Shown piece after piece: positions 15,797 to 24,974 of a stretch of 64,000 bases of DNA. The stretch is from an uncultured bacterium (lineage in GTDB: Bacteria > Planctomycetota > UBA8108 > UBA1146): the NCBI GenBank assembly GCA_913056395.1, contig CAJXMG010000003.1, positions 62,001-126,000 of the forward strand. Reading direction: 5' to 3'. Position numbers and translations under genes: made by a program. The notes under the pieces are model-generated. The model had not been told where the DNA came from. It did no database searches and was given only the letters and a program-made list of their open reading frames with translations. The number at the start of each line of letters is the position of its first letter. Positions within the stretch are counted from its first letter, which is position 1.

Positions 15797-17215
15797 TTAG
15801 CGTTCGGGCCTGCTTCGACGATTTCTGTTACCGCCGCCACCGCCCGGTCCTTTTCGGGGGCCGCCGCCTTTGGAACGGTTTCCGCCACCGCCGGATCGGG
15901 AACCTCTCGGACCTCCGCCTCTTGAACCACCACTTCTTGGACCACCGTGTCGTCCGCGGGATGGAGGACCACTTCTTCGTCGCTGTCGGGGATCCGGGCG
16001 AATCCCTTTTGGCGGAGTCCACTCTTCTTCTGTGATGTCAAAACCGGTTTCAGAGACGATACGATTCCAGGAAAGTTTGTCCGCCGGATCGACGAGACTG
16101 TATGACTCGCCCAATGCTCCGGCTCTTCCGGTTCTGCCGATGCGGTGGACATAGGTCTCAACCTCATCGGGCACGTCGTAGTTGACGACGCGGGCGACCG
16201 CTTCCACGTCAAGTCCCCGGGCAGCCACGTCAGTCGCGACCAGTGTCGTGATCTTTCGATCCCTGAAGCCTTCCAGCACCTTGAATCGCCGTTCCTGATC
16301 ATGGTCGCCATGCAGAGATCCCGCGGGGTAACCACGACCCCAGAGATCCCGATCCAGTTCGATGACAGACCTTCGGGTGTTACAGAAGATGATGCAGGTC
16401 TCACCGGGATGGGCTTCGAGAAGTTGATGAACCCAGTACTTCTTGGCGTGGTCCTGACAGCGAATGAACTTCTGATCGATTTCAGGATTGGTCGCCATCT
16501 CCGAGATCGTCGAGATCGTTTCCGGATTTTTCATGAAGCGGCGCGTCAGAGATTTGATCTTGGGCGGAAGCGTGGCACTGAAGAGGCAGGTCTGTCTCTC
16601 AGAAGGAGTGTGCTCAAGGATATTCGAAACGTCATCGATGAAGCCCATGTCGAGCATTCGATCCGCCTCATCGAGTACCACGTGCTCGACCCAACCGAGG
16701 CGGATCTTCCCACTTTTGAGAAAATCTAGAACCCTGCCCGGAGTGCCAACCACCATTTGGGCTCCCCGGCGCAGTTGGATCAATTGCTGGGCAGCATGGA
16801 TTCCACCCACGACCAGCGCGACGCGAATCCCCACTGCTTCTCCGAGAAGTGAGGCCACTTCCTCGACCTGCTGGGCCAACTCACGGGTGGGGCAGAGAAC
16901 CAGGGCCTGAATCCCCACGCGTTCCGGGTCGAGCTTTCCCATGATGGGTGCGGTGAAGGCGAGTGTTTTTCCAGTGCCGGTTTCCGCTTTGCCGATCAAG
17001 TCCTTTCCCTGAAGGGCAACGGGAATCGACAGTTCCTGAATAGGGGTTGGATAGACAAACCCCTTCTCCTGTAGGCGATCACGGATTTCCGCAGGGAGGG
17101 GGAGGTCGCTGAAGCGAACCTTTTCACTCTCAGGCTCATGGGGGTTTTCAGCAGGATTGTCCTGAGAATCGGAATCAGGTTCATCCAGGCCAGCAAGAAA
17201 ATCATCTTCATTCAT
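15797..17215 (-). CDS. DEAD-box RNA helicase with Arg/Gly-rich tail
   Basis: An ATP-dependent RNA helicase of the RhlE/CsdA type, 472 aa from the ATG at 17215. The start is uncertain: AAGGA is only 1-2 nt before this ATG, and in-frame starts at 17251 and 17287 exist. All core motifs are present: Q motif (YPTPIQELSIP), motif I (AETGTGKT), DEAD (VLDEADRMLDMGF), SAT, and motif VI (YVHRIGRTGRAG). After residue about 410 the protein becomes an unstructured Arg/Gly/Ser-rich RNA-binding tail (SGGSRGGGPRGSR). Likely roles are ribosome assembly or mRNA unwinding in the cold. It converges on groEL. Confidence 0.92.
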   Translation of the reverse strand: MNEDDFLAGLDEPDSDSQDNPAENPHEPESEKVRFSDLPLPAEIRDRLQEKGFVYPTPIQELSIPVALQGKDLIGKAETGTGKTLAFTAPIMGKLDPERVGIQALVLCPTRELAQQVEEVASLLGEAVGIRVALVVGGIHAAQQLIQLRRGAQMVVGTPGRVLDFLKSGKIRLGWVEHVVLDEADRMLDMGFIDDVSNILEHTPSERQTCLFSATLPPKIKSLTRRFMKNPETISTISEMATNPEIDQKFIRCQDHAKKYWVHQLLEAHPGETCIIFCNTRRSVIELDRDLWGRGYPAGSLHGDHDQERRFKVLEGFRDRKITTLVATDVAARGLDVEAVARVVNYDVPDEVETYVHRIGRTGRAGALGESYSLVDPADKLSWNRIVSETGFDITEEEWTPPKGIRPDPRQRRRSGPPSRGRHGGPRSGGSRGGGPRGSRSGGGGNRSKGGGPRKGPGGGGGNRNRRSRPER

Positions 17216-17402
17216 GTCCTTATTGTAAGGGCGAGGGATAATAAAACCCATCAGACCTTGGTAATTCATTTGTTTGTCTGGGGGCAAGTACCGTCTCGAT
17301 ATGCTAAAAATGACGCTGATTTCTCCTAATGGAATCTTTTTGACCCCTCAATTAACGTCTGTCGATTGACGGGTTGATTTAGACTATAGAACGGATCCAT
17401 CA

Positions 17403-18725
17403 ATGAAAATCACAGTAGTCGGAACCGGGTATGTCGGTTTGGTAACAGGTACCTGTCTTGCCGAAAGTGGCAATCAGGTGATCTGTGTCGACAACGATGC
17501 CCGTAAAATCGAGCAACTGGAGTCGGGGAAGATCCCGATCTACGAGCCAGGGCTTGAAGAGTTGGTGGATCGCAACGTCAAGGGGCAGAGGCTCTCCTTT
17601 ACGACAGATCTGAAAAGTGCAGTTGCTGAATCGACCATTACTTTCATCGCGGTGGGGACTCCTCAAGCCGATGATGGATCCTGTGATCTGACCGCTGTCA
17701 AAGTGGTGGCCGGAGAGATCGCAGAAGCGATGACCGGGCCACAGATCGTGGTCAATAAATCGACTGTGCCTGTAGGAACAGCAGAGCTCGTCACAGGGAT
17801 TATTCAGGGAAAAACAAGCCACCCTGTGGAAGTAGTTTCAAACCCGGAATTCCTCAAAGAGGGAGCGGCCATCGACGATTTCATGAAGCCGGATCGGGTC
17901 GTCATTGGAACCAATTCCGAGGAGGTCGCTCGAACGATGAAGGAACTTTATTCACCGTTCGTGCGCACGGGAAAACCTCTCATGGTGATGGATCCTCCTT
18001 CCGCAGAACTGACCAAATATGCTTCGAATGCCATGCTGGCGACCAAGATCTCATTCATGAATGAACTGTCTCGGTTAAGTGAGAAGGTCGGCGCAGACAT
18101 TTCCAAGGTTCGCCAGGGAATGGGTGCCGACCAAAGGATTGGGCCGCACTTTCTCTTCCCCGGTGTGGGTTATGGAGGCTCTTGCTTCCCGAAAGACATT
18201 CGAGCCTTGTCGCATCTGGGTCAGGAAAACGGGGTCCATCTGGAGATCCTGGCGGCGGTAGACTCCGTCAATGATTCACAGAAGAGGGTTCTTTCCGAAA
18301 AGGTGGTCGCACGATTCGGGGAAGACTTGAGTGGTCACAAATTCGCGTTTTGGGGACTTGCCTTCAAACCCAAGACGGATGACATGCGTGAGGCTCCGTC
18401 TATCGTGCTTGCGGAGGAGTTGGTCAAACGAGGGGCCAAAGTCTGCGCCCATGATCCGGAGGCATTACACACGGGCAGGGAAGCCATCGGCGACAGCATC
18501 GAATACAGTGAGGATCCGTACCTGGCTGCAGAAGGTGCTTCTGCTCTGCTTTTGATTACCGAGTGGAATGAATATCGGGGACCTGACTTCGAACGTCTGA
18601 GATCCCTGCTCAAGGAGCCGGTCATCTTCGATGGGCGCAACATCTGGAATATGGATTTGGCTTCCAAGCATGATTTTGAATACTTTGGTATCGGAATGAG
18701 GGGAAGCAGCGATGCCAAGAAGTAG
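17403..18725 (+). CDS. ugd: UDP-glucose 6-dehydrogenase
   Basis: Oxidises UDP-glucose to UDP-glucuronate with two NAD+. The 440-aa protein has the N-terminal Rossmann motif ([17 protein letters not shown]), the catalytic Cys in [14 protein letters not shown] (about residue 260) and the C-terminal domain ([18 protein letters not shown]). It overlaps the next gene by 14 nt, so the two are coupled; together they supply UDP-glucuronate and UDP-xylose for exopolysaccharide or surface glycans. Confidence 0.96.
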   Translation: MKITVVGTGYVGLVTGTCLAESGNQVICVDNDARKIEQLESGKIPIYEPGLEELVDRNVKGQRLSFTTDLKSAVAESTITFIAVGTPQADDGSCDLTAVKVVAGEIAEAMTGPQIVVNKSTVPVGTAELVTGIIQGKTSHPVEVVSNPEFLKEGAAIDDFMKPDRVVIGTNSEEVARTMKELYSPFVRTGKPLMVMDPPSAELTKYASNAMLATKISFMNELSRLSEKVGADISKVRQGMGADQRIGPHFLFPGVGYGGSCFPKDIRALSHLGQENGVHLEILAAVDSVNDSQKRVLSEKVVARFGEDLSGHKFAFWGLAFKPKTDDMREAPSIVLAEELVKRGAKVCAHDPEALHTGREAIGDSIEYSEDPYLAAEGASALLLITEWNEYRGPDFERLRSLLKEPVIFDGRNIWNMDLASKHDFEYFGIGMRGSSDAKK

Positions 18726-19692
18726 GGTTTTGATCACCGGCGGTGCCGGTTTCATCGGATCATACCTTGCTGAGTTGTTTATGGATCGCGACTGGGATGT
18801 CGTTGTCATGGACAATCTCATCACAGGCAATCCTGAAAACATCGAGCATCTCTTCGGCAAAAAGGGTTTCCAATTTATCGAGCAGGATGTCACTGAATAC
18901 ATTCATCACTCTGGAAGCCTGGACGCAATCCTTCACTTTGCTTCCCCTGCGAGCCCCATCGATTATCAACTTTATCCCATCCAGACTCTCAAGGTCGGTT
19001 CTCTGGGAACTCATAAAGCACTGGGTTTGGCGAGGAGTAGCGGAGCAAAATTTCTTCTGGCCAGTACCTCTGAAGTTTACGGCGATCCTCTGATCCATCC
19101 TCAACCTGAAAGTTATTGGGGTAACGTGAATCCGATCGGAGTGCGGGGCGTTTATGACGAGGCCAAAAGATTCGCAGAAGCGATGACTCTCGCCTATCAC
19201 CGTGCCCATGGAGTCGATACGCGGATTGTTCGTATCTTCAACACTTATGGTTCGAGAATGCGCCTCAACGACGGCCGCGCACTGCCCAATTTCCTCTGCC
19301 AGGCGATTCGTGGGGAACCACTGACCGTCTACGGAGATGGGTCACAAACCCGCTCATTTTGTCACGTCTCCGATCTCGTCGATGGGATCTGGAAATTGCT
19401 CCATTCCGATACCCACCAACCGGTCAATTTAGGGAATCCTACCGAAATCCCGATCATTGACTTCGCTCGTAAAGTACTGGAAGCCACGGGCTCCGAGAGT
19501 GAACTGGTTCACGAAAATCTTCCGGAAGATGATCCAAGAGTTCGTCAGCCCGATATTTCAAGAGCGCAGGAGATATTGGGGTGGGAGCCAAAGGTCACTT
19601 TGGAGGAAGGTCTCAGATTGACCGTGCCCTACTTCGAGCAGAAAATCAGGGAAACCGGAAACGATTCAACCGCGGTTTGTGAATCTGATTGA
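18712..19692 (+). CDS. UDP-glucuronate decarboxylase (UDP-xylose synthase)
   Basis: An extended SDR of 326 aa that converts UDP-glucuronate, the product of the gene just upstream, to UDP-xylose. Seen: the NAD-binding [12 protein letters not shown], the family-specific [20 protein letters not shown], and the active-site YDEAKRFAE (YxxxK), followed by [10 protein letters not shown]. The overlap with ugd and the substrate-product relationship make the assignment firm. It is followed immediately by NAD kinase. Confidence 0.93.
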   Translation: MPRSRVLITGGAGFIGSYLAELFMDRDWDVVVMDNLITGNPENIEHLFGKKGFQFIEQDVTEYIHHSGSLDAILHFASPASPIDYQLYPIQTLKVGSLGTHKALGLARSSGAKFLLASTSEVYGDPLIHPQPESYWGNVNPIGVRGVYDEAKRFAEAMTLAYHRAHGVDTRIVRIFNTYGSRMRLNDGRALPNFLCQAIRGEPLTVYGDGSQTRSFCHVSDLVDGIWKLLHSDTHQPVNLGNPTEIPIIDFARKVLEATGSESELVHENLPEDDPRVRQPDISRAQEILGWEPKVTLEEGLRLTVPYFEQKIRETGNDSTAVCESD

Positions 19693-19702
19693 AAGGCCAG
19701 CT

Positions 19703-20563
19703 TTGGACAGCTGCCAAAATGTTCTCATTCTTGGAGATGCGGGAAACAGCCCGGGGCTGGATTACCTGAAGACTCTGATTCCCGTTTTTTCAGAGAGGGG
19801 AGTCCGGTCTGAACTTCACCCGATTCAGCTTCGAGTGGACAAACCGGTGCTTCCTGAACTTGACGGCATCGACCTCATCATCCTTGCGGGTGGCGATGGC
19901 GCATTGATGTCTTTGCTGAGAGCTCTCGGAACCAATCCGATACCTGTTTACGGCATCAACTTCGGAAGGGTGGGGTTCCTCATGAATCCGGCCAGAGATC
20001 CTTCCGAGTTGGTGGAGCAGATTCTTCAGGGCAAATGTGTGGAGCAACGATTGCCGGTTCTCGAAGCCCAGTGGGTGACCACGACTGGAGAGTCTGGCAG
20101 TGCTTCTGGGGTCAATGACATCGTTCTGGAGAGAGCTTCTGGTCAGACGGTGCACCTGGATGTCTTTATCGACCAGGTGCGTCTCAATGATTATTCCGGG
20201 GATGGAATGGTTGTTGCGACCCCCGCAGGATCCACGGCGTATTCCCTTGCCGCAGGGGGACCGGTGATTCATCCGGAAGTATTCGGGATACTGATGACGC
20301 CTCTGAATGCTCACCGACCTGTCCAATTCCATTCCCTCCAGTTTCCTGTGGTGTTGCCATTGCAGACGGAGATACGTCTGGTGGGCAAAGGCCTGGAAAA
20401 ACGACCGATTCGCGTGGTGGTCGATGGTGAGACACATATGGATATTCAGGAGCTGGGGATCAGAGCCCGCGGCGATTTCGTCAGGTTGCTGAGGCTTGAG
20501 GGGTATCAGTACGTCAAAGGCCTCGTGTCCCGAATCATCGGCGAAACGGATCGTGACGATTGA
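19703..20563 (+). CDS. nadK: NAD kinase
   Basis: Phosphorylates NAD+ to NADP+. The GGDG motif (LAGGDGALMSLLRAL), the NE/ND loop (VNDIVLERA) and the substrate-binding DGMVVATPAGSTAYSLAAGG are intact. I place the start at TTG 19703 because AAAGG lies 7 nt upstream and the protein then begins close to the first beta strand (QNVLILGD). A GTG at 19679 in the same frame, inside the end of the preceding gene, is the alternative and adds 8 residues. Probably co-transcribed with ugd and UDP-xylose synthase, although there is no direct pathway link. Confidence 0.93.
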   Translation: MDSCQNVLILGDAGNSPGLDYLKTLIPVFSERGVRSELHPIQLRVDKPVLPELDGIDLIILAGGDGALMSLLRALGTNPIPVYGINFGRVGFLMNPARDPSELVEQILQGKCVEQRLPVLEAQWVTTTGESGSASGVNDIVLERASGQTVHLDVFIDQVRLNDYSGDGMVVATPAGSTAYSLAAGGPVIHPEVFGILMTPLNAHRPVQFHSLQFPVVLPLQTEIRLVGKGLEKRPIRVVVDGETHMDIQELGIRARGDFVRLLRLEGYQYVKGLVSRIIGETDRDD

Positions 20564-20614
20564 GGGAACTTTTGAATTCCAGATTCCCCATCGTCGAAGG
20601 TCGGGTGAGACACC

Positions 20615-22123
20615 ATGAATGAGGATCTCCTCGAAATCATGAGCCTTTTTTCCCGACTGGGGGATCACAAAAGGTACAGAACCCAGTTGCTGGGCAAGTT
20701 GTTGAATCTCTTCAAATCAGGCCTTTCAGCAGAGCGTGCATTTCTATTGACCTTAACGGAGGGCCAGGAGTACCAGGTATGGTGTTCCCAAAGTTCAGGT
20801 GAAGCATTGGTCGCCAACGCTTCGGGGAATATCTCCCACCACGCACTGGCATTGGCTGCGAAATCGGACTCTCCCGCGATTTTTGAAAACACCCATCTGG
20901 ATCGAAGGTTCCGAACTCTGGCTGAAGAGGAGAGCGGCAACAAAGTCCGCTGGATTCGTGTATTTCCGTTGAGGGCTCCGATGTCGACGACCTTTGTTTA
21001 CCTCGATTCGAGGTTTGCTCAGGAAGCTCATAAGGAAAAACTGACACCCCTTGAAGAGGGAGTTCTGGAAATCTTGCGTCTGATATTGCAAGAGGAAAGC
21101 CTGCCCACGTCTGCAACCGTTACGGTTCCGAAGAATGAAGTTCCTGAAGAGACAGAATCCACGACTGTAGAAACACAAAAACTGACGATAGAGGATCCTG
21201 TCATATTCGGATCCTTTGTGACCCGTTCACCGGACCTCATATCGGAGATCGGGGAATTGGAAAAAATCACCGCCACAGATATTCCGATCCTGATTTCCGG
21301 TGAAAGTGGAACAGGAAAAGAACTCCTCGCTCAGATGATCCATCAGCAAAGTGGGCGTGAGGGTGACTTCATCACGTTGCACTGTGGCACCATCAATGAA
21401 TCATTGGCGGAGGTGGAACTGTTCGGCCATGAAAAAGGGGCATTCACCGATGCTGTTGAAGAGCGATCAGGGCTTCTCGAACTGGCTTCAGGTGGAACCC
21501 TGTTCCTCGACGCCATCGAAGAGTCACCCGCTTTCTTGCAGGCGATGCTCTTGAGTGTCCTTCAAACGGGTCGTTACAGAAGAGTGGCTGGAGAGGTCGA
21601 TCGGGAAGTCGACGTTCGTATCATCGCGACGATGGGCACCGAAACCCCCGGGAATCAAATCAGGGAAGACCTCATCTATCGCCTTTCAGGATTCAGGATT
21701 CACCTTCCACCCTTGAGAGAGCGACCGGAAGATGTCCTGTTGATCCTCGACCATCTGTTGGAATCCCAGAATTGCACTGCAGTTATTTCACCCGAAGTCC
21801 AGGCTTTGCTTCTGACCCAATCATGGCCTGGAAACGGTTGGCAGGTCCGACATCTGGTTCAGCACATGGTCGCCAAAGGCGACATGGAAATTTCAGAAGA
21901 AACCCTCGCCACGGTGCTCGATGTCGAAAAGGCACCCCGTACATCAGAAGCTCCAGTGAGTGACCTGTTGGGGATGGCGGAGAGAGAGTTGATCCTTCGT
22001 GCCCTCGAGGAAACGGGGGGCAACAAGACGGAAGCATGCCAAAAACTGGGGATCTCCCGCCGTACACTTTATCGCCGACTGGAAAAGCATGGCCTTCTCA
22101 CGGAAGAGAATGGCGAGTCCTGA
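20615..22123 (+). CDS. Degenerate sigma-54-type AAA+ regulator with GAF-like domain and Fis HTH
   Basis: A 502-aa protein. The N-terminal part (about 1-160) resembles a GAF sensor (AERAFLLTLTEGQ, SPAIFENTHLDRRF). The AAA+ domain keeps Walker A (GESGTGKELLAQ, about residue 228). However, the sigma-54 contact loop reads GAFTDA (Gly to Asp, about 275) and Walker B reads LFLDAIEES, with Ala instead of the catalytic Glu (about 296). The C-terminal Fis-type HTH is good (NKTEACQKLGISRRTLYRRL). It may bind ATP and DNA but is unlikely to activate sigma-54 polymerase in the usual way. Codon use and neighbours look normal, so it does not look like a decaying gene. Confidence 0.82.
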   Translation: MNEDLLEIMSLFSRLGDHKRYRTQLLGKLLNLFKSGLSAERAFLLTLTEGQEYQVWCSQSSGEALVANASGNISHHALALAAKSDSPAIFENTHLDRRFRTLAEEESGNKVRWIRVFPLRAPMSTTFVYLDSRFAQEAHKEKLTPLEEGVLEILRLILQEESLPTSATVTVPKNEVPEETESTTVETQKLTIEDPVIFGSFVTRSPDLISEIGELEKITATDIPILISGESGTGKELLAQMIHQQSGREGDFITLHCGTINESLAEVELFGHEKGAFTDAVEERSGLLELASGGTLFLDAIEESPAFLQAMLLSVLQTGRYRRVAGEVDREVDVRIIATMGTETPGNQIREDLIYRLSGFRIHLPPLRERPEDVLLILDHLLESQNCTAVISPEVQALLLTQSWPGNGWQVRHLVQHMVAKGDMEISEETLATVLDVEKAPRTSEAPVSDLLGMAERELILRALEETGGNKTEACQKLGISRRTLYRRLEKHGLLTEENGES

Positions 22124-22152
22124 TTCAACGTTGTGGGGCTGTGATCAGGACT
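22116..22152. repeat. 9-bp inverted repeat between convergent genes
   Basis: AGTCCTGAT (22116-22124) and ATCAGGACT (22144-22152) are perfect inverted copies with a 19-nt loop, spanning the stop codon of the regulator. There is no T-tract on either side, so termination is possible but not supported as intrinsic. Confidence 0.4.
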
Positions 22153-22156
22153 GTTC

Positions 22157-23155
22157 TCAGGATTGCAACGCTTGACGCCAGCCATCACAGATCACGTCGA
22201 CAGAAGGAATTCGATCCGCTTCAAGCTTCTTGTTGAAGGGAGAAGGGCTGTCCGGATAGGTGATCCGTGTGACCGGCCCATCCAGATTCCAGATCGCTTC
22301 GTCACTGATCCTCGCGGCCAGCTCCGCACCAAAACCACAGGTACGAGTGGCTTCATGGGTGATAGCCACATGCTCTGTTTTCTCGATGGATTGCAGTATC
22401 GGATCGAGATCGAGGGGGGAGAGAACGGGCAGGTCGATGACTTCGATCTCGACCCCTTCTGCAGCCATAATCTCAGCCGCTTCCAGAACCCGGTGCGTCA
22501 TCCAACCCCATGAGATGGAAGTCAAATCCTTGCCTGAACGCCGCACATTGGCTTCGCCAACCACACGGTCCTTGATTTCGGTTCCCTTGAGGTCTGTCCG
22601 CTCACGTCGATACAGAAACTTGTGTTCAAAGTAGATGACTGGATTGGGGTCCTTGATGGCGGATCGGAGCAATCGGTAGGCGTCGTCAGAGAAAGCCGGT
22701 GCCACAACCTTGAGCCCGGGTGAGTGCAGGAACCAGGATTCCACATTCTGTGAGTGGAATGCACCCGCACCCATACCACCACCACCCGGCATGCGTATGA
22801 CGAGTGGAACGGCACACTCTGTGCGCCAGTACATCTTGGCGGCGACATTGACCAATTGGTTGAAGCCACAGGAGATGAAATCTGCAAACTGCATTTCGAT
22901 CACAGGGCGTTGGCCGAGGATCGCTGCACCGGTGGCGATGCCAATCGTTCCACTCTCCGCTATGGGAGTGTTGCGCACTCGCTGGGGGCCAAACTCATCC
23001 AGAAAACCCTTGGTAATCTTGAAGGCTCCACCGTGTCCGGCGATATCTTGCCCCATCAACATGACAGAAGGGTCATGGCGCATCTCATCACGCAGGGCGT
23101 GGGAGAGGGCCTCGATGTAGAGAACATTCTCTTCGATCGTCATCTCATTCGGCAT
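22157..23155 (-). CDS. 2-oxoacid dehydrogenase E1 beta subunit
   Basis: The beta subunit of a heterotetrameric thiamine-diphosphate E1 (pyruvate or branched-chain 2-oxoacid dehydrogenase). 332 aa from the ATG at 23155, which has GGAG 6 nt upstream and overlaps the alpha-subunit stop by 11 nt. Seen: VMLMGQDIAGHGGAFKIT, RNTPIAESGTIGIATGAA, EMQFADFISCGFNQLVN and the C-terminal transketolase domain (GEANVRRSGKDLTSISWG). No E2 or E3 gene lies in the window, so the substrate cannot be decided. Confidence 0.9.
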   Translation of the reverse strand: MPNEMTIEENVLYIEALSHALRDEMRHDPSVMLMGQDIAGHGGAFKITKGFLDEFGPQRVRNTPIAESGTIGIATGAAILGQRPVIEMQFADFISCGFNQLVNVAAKMYWRTECAVPLVIRMPGGGGMGAGAFHSQNVESWFLHSPGLKVVAPAFSDDAYRLLRSAIKDPNPVIYFEHKFLYRRERTDLKGTEIKDRVVGEANVRRSGKDLTSISWGWMTHRVLEAAEIMAAEGVEIEVIDLPVLSPLDLDPILQSIEKTEHVAITHEATRTCGFGAELAARISDEAIWNLDGPVTRITYPDSPSPFNKKLEADRIPSVDVICDGWRQALQS

Positions 23156-24275
23156 GGATGCTCCGATCGCTGTTCGGTTCCGGCTCCGGCATCGACATGG
23201 CTTCATCGACCACTTCCATGATCAGGGCCGCACACTTTTCGCGGATTTCTTCAAGCCAGGCTCTCGAGACGATTCCGCCATTCACCAATCGGGTTTCGAT
23301 CAGATCCATGGGGTCATTCTCGAGGTAGCCCTTGAGTTCATCCCCTGGCACCTGATCGAGGGAATCGTCTCCCTCGGAGTGACCCCGATGTCGTCCGACA
23401 TGTGCCTCCACAAGAGTGGGGCCTTCTCCGGATCGAGCACGCTGGACCGCCTCCTGCATTACCTGGTGCATGGCGATGGGGTCATTGCCGTCGACTTCGA
23501 CTCCTGGCATTCCATAGCCGATGGCTCGGCTGGCGAGGTTGTCACAGGCGTATTGCTGGGAAGTGGGGGTTGAGAAGGCCCAGTGGTTATTTTCGATGAT
23601 CAGAATGAACGGGAGCTTCCAGACGGACGCAATATTGAGTCCCTCATGGAAGTCACCGGTGGAAGTGGCGCCTTCACCGATGAAGTTGATCGCCACCCGA
23701 TCACTTTTCTGTTGTTGAAAAGACAACGCCGCACCGGCAGCCACCGGAATCATCGATCCCAGATGACTGATCATGCCGATATGAATCAGGCCATGTTCCG
23801 GCTCCATATGGTTGTAGTGGTAGGAACGCTCATGTCCGGCGGAGTAGCCGTGTTGACGGCCGAGCATTTGACAGGCGAGCCGAAACAGTCGCTCCCGTGA
23901 GTCTCCACCCAGAGGCTGGCGAATCAGATTCATGTTCGATGGGAAGATCTCGGGTATGAGACTCTCGATGTCCACGTAGTGCCGGAGGATCGCTCCCGCA
24001 TCCCTGTGGAGGCTGACCAGGGCGTCCCCTTTTTCGATGGCACTCGCTGCGGCAACTGTGGCGGCTTCATTGCCAACCGATGAGTACCACTTGGAGAGCG
24101 CACCGGTCTTGAACATCTTTTCGTATCGCAGGTCCCATTCGCGGGTGAGTCGCATGTAGGCATGCATCTCGCGAAGAGCGTGGTCCGAACCGGTATCTAG
24201 CCATGCGGCTGCCGGCGAAACCTCTGGAGGGGCACCTGTGTTGCTGGTTGAGGAGTTGGCTGGTTGATCCATCAT
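23145..24275 (-). CDS. 2-oxoacid dehydrogenase E1 alpha subunit
   Basis: The 376-aa thiamine-diphosphate-binding alpha subunit. The ThDP motif runs from GEGATSTGDFHEGLN to ENNHWAFSTP, preceded by the conserved GHERSYHYNH region and followed by the phosphorylation-loop-like HRGHSEGDDS. The first 25 residues are Ser/Pro/Ala-rich and probably disordered. Two adjacent ATG codons (24275 and 24272) could start it; neither has a strong ribosome-binding site. It overlaps the beta subunit. Pyruvate, acetoin and branched-chain substrates all remain possible. Confidence 0.9.
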   Translation of the reverse strand: MMDQPANSSTSNTGAPPEVSPAAAWLDTGSDHALREMHAYMRLTREWDLRYEKMFKTGALSKWYSSVGNEAATVAAASAIEKGDALVSLHRDAGAILRHYVDIESLIPEIFPSNMNLIRQPLGGDSRERLFRLACQMLGRQHGYSAGHERSYHYNHMEPEHGLIHIGMISHLGSMIPVAAGAALSFQQQKSDRVAINFIGEGATSTGDFHEGLNIASVWKLPFILIIENNHWAFSTPTSQQYACDNLASRAIGYGMPGVEVDGNDPIAMHQVMQEAVQRARSGEGPTLVEAHVGRHRGHSEGDDSLDQVPGDELKGYLENDPMDLIETRLVNGGIVSRAWLEEIREKCAALIMEVVDEAMSMPEPEPNSDRSIHAE

Positions 24276-24287
24276 GCGGGGATGGTA

Positions 24288-24974
24288 TCAGCGACCTTCC
24301 TCCGTGGCCACTCCGTCTGTGGAGGCTTGGGCAGGAAACACGATTTTTCCATGGCGGTAAGGCTCGAGAAGGCTGGCATCTGAAGCCTCCTGGTCCTTCC
24401 AGAGGGTCCGGAAACGTGCAGGCTCACCTCGCCAGCGGCGTTGGGTCTTTTCGTCGAACTCGACTCGAAATTCCTTTTTTGCCCGCTCCGGTCCGATGTT
24501 GAGGAGAACCGGTTCCGAGTCGGGAGAGACGGGCCTGAGCTTGAGGGTGTCACCCTGAACCAGACTGCCGACCAGATCGGTCGGCTGGGTGGAAGGGGGT
24601 AACTGGTGCAACACCAGACGAATCAGCGGGCTGCGATGGAGTGCCACGGTCTCTTGCAAAAGGATCGCTTTTTGAAGCCGCAATTCTTCTACGCGACCCG
24701 CAAGCAGGGTGGGCTGGGCAGAGGATCCCGGATTCCATTCCACCGCACCGCAAACGAACAATCCCGCTTTGCCCTCGATGTCCTGAACCGGCAGACCTGC
24801 GAGGATCAGACCAGGTTGTGCAGCGAGAGGCTGCGAAACTTCGACTTCAAGGATCAGTCCAGCCCACGGGGAGGTGTTACCAAAATCCAATTTGCCTGTG
24901 GGCCAATTGAAGATGACCACTGTGGCAAGGATCAGAAGCGGCAACCACGTGCGGACAAAAGAACTCAGGGACAT
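24288..24974 (-). CDS. Hypothetical membrane-anchored protein downstream of pentahaem cytochrome
   Basis: A 228-aa protein of unknown function. It has one N-terminal hydrophobic segment (WLPLLILATVVIFNW) after a short basic start, then a soluble beta-rich region. I use the ATG at 24974, which overlaps the stop of the cytochrome gene; a GTG at 24989 is possible. The overlap implies co-translation with the pentahaem protein. No Cys pair or haem motif is present, so it is not itself a c-type cytochrome. It may be an assembly or anchoring partner, but that is guesswork. Confidence 0.6.
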   Translation of the reverse strand: MSLSSFVRTWLPLLILATVVIFNWPTGKLDFGNTSPWAGLILEVEVSQPLAAQPGLILAGLPVQDIEGKAGLFVCGAVEWNPGSSAQPTLLAGRVEELRLQKAILLQETVALHRSPLIRLVLHQLPPSTQPTDLVGSLVQGDTLKLRPVSPDSEPVLLNIGPERAKKEFRVEFDEKTQRRWRGEPARFRTLWKDQEASDASLLEPYRHGKIVFPAQASTDGVATEEGR

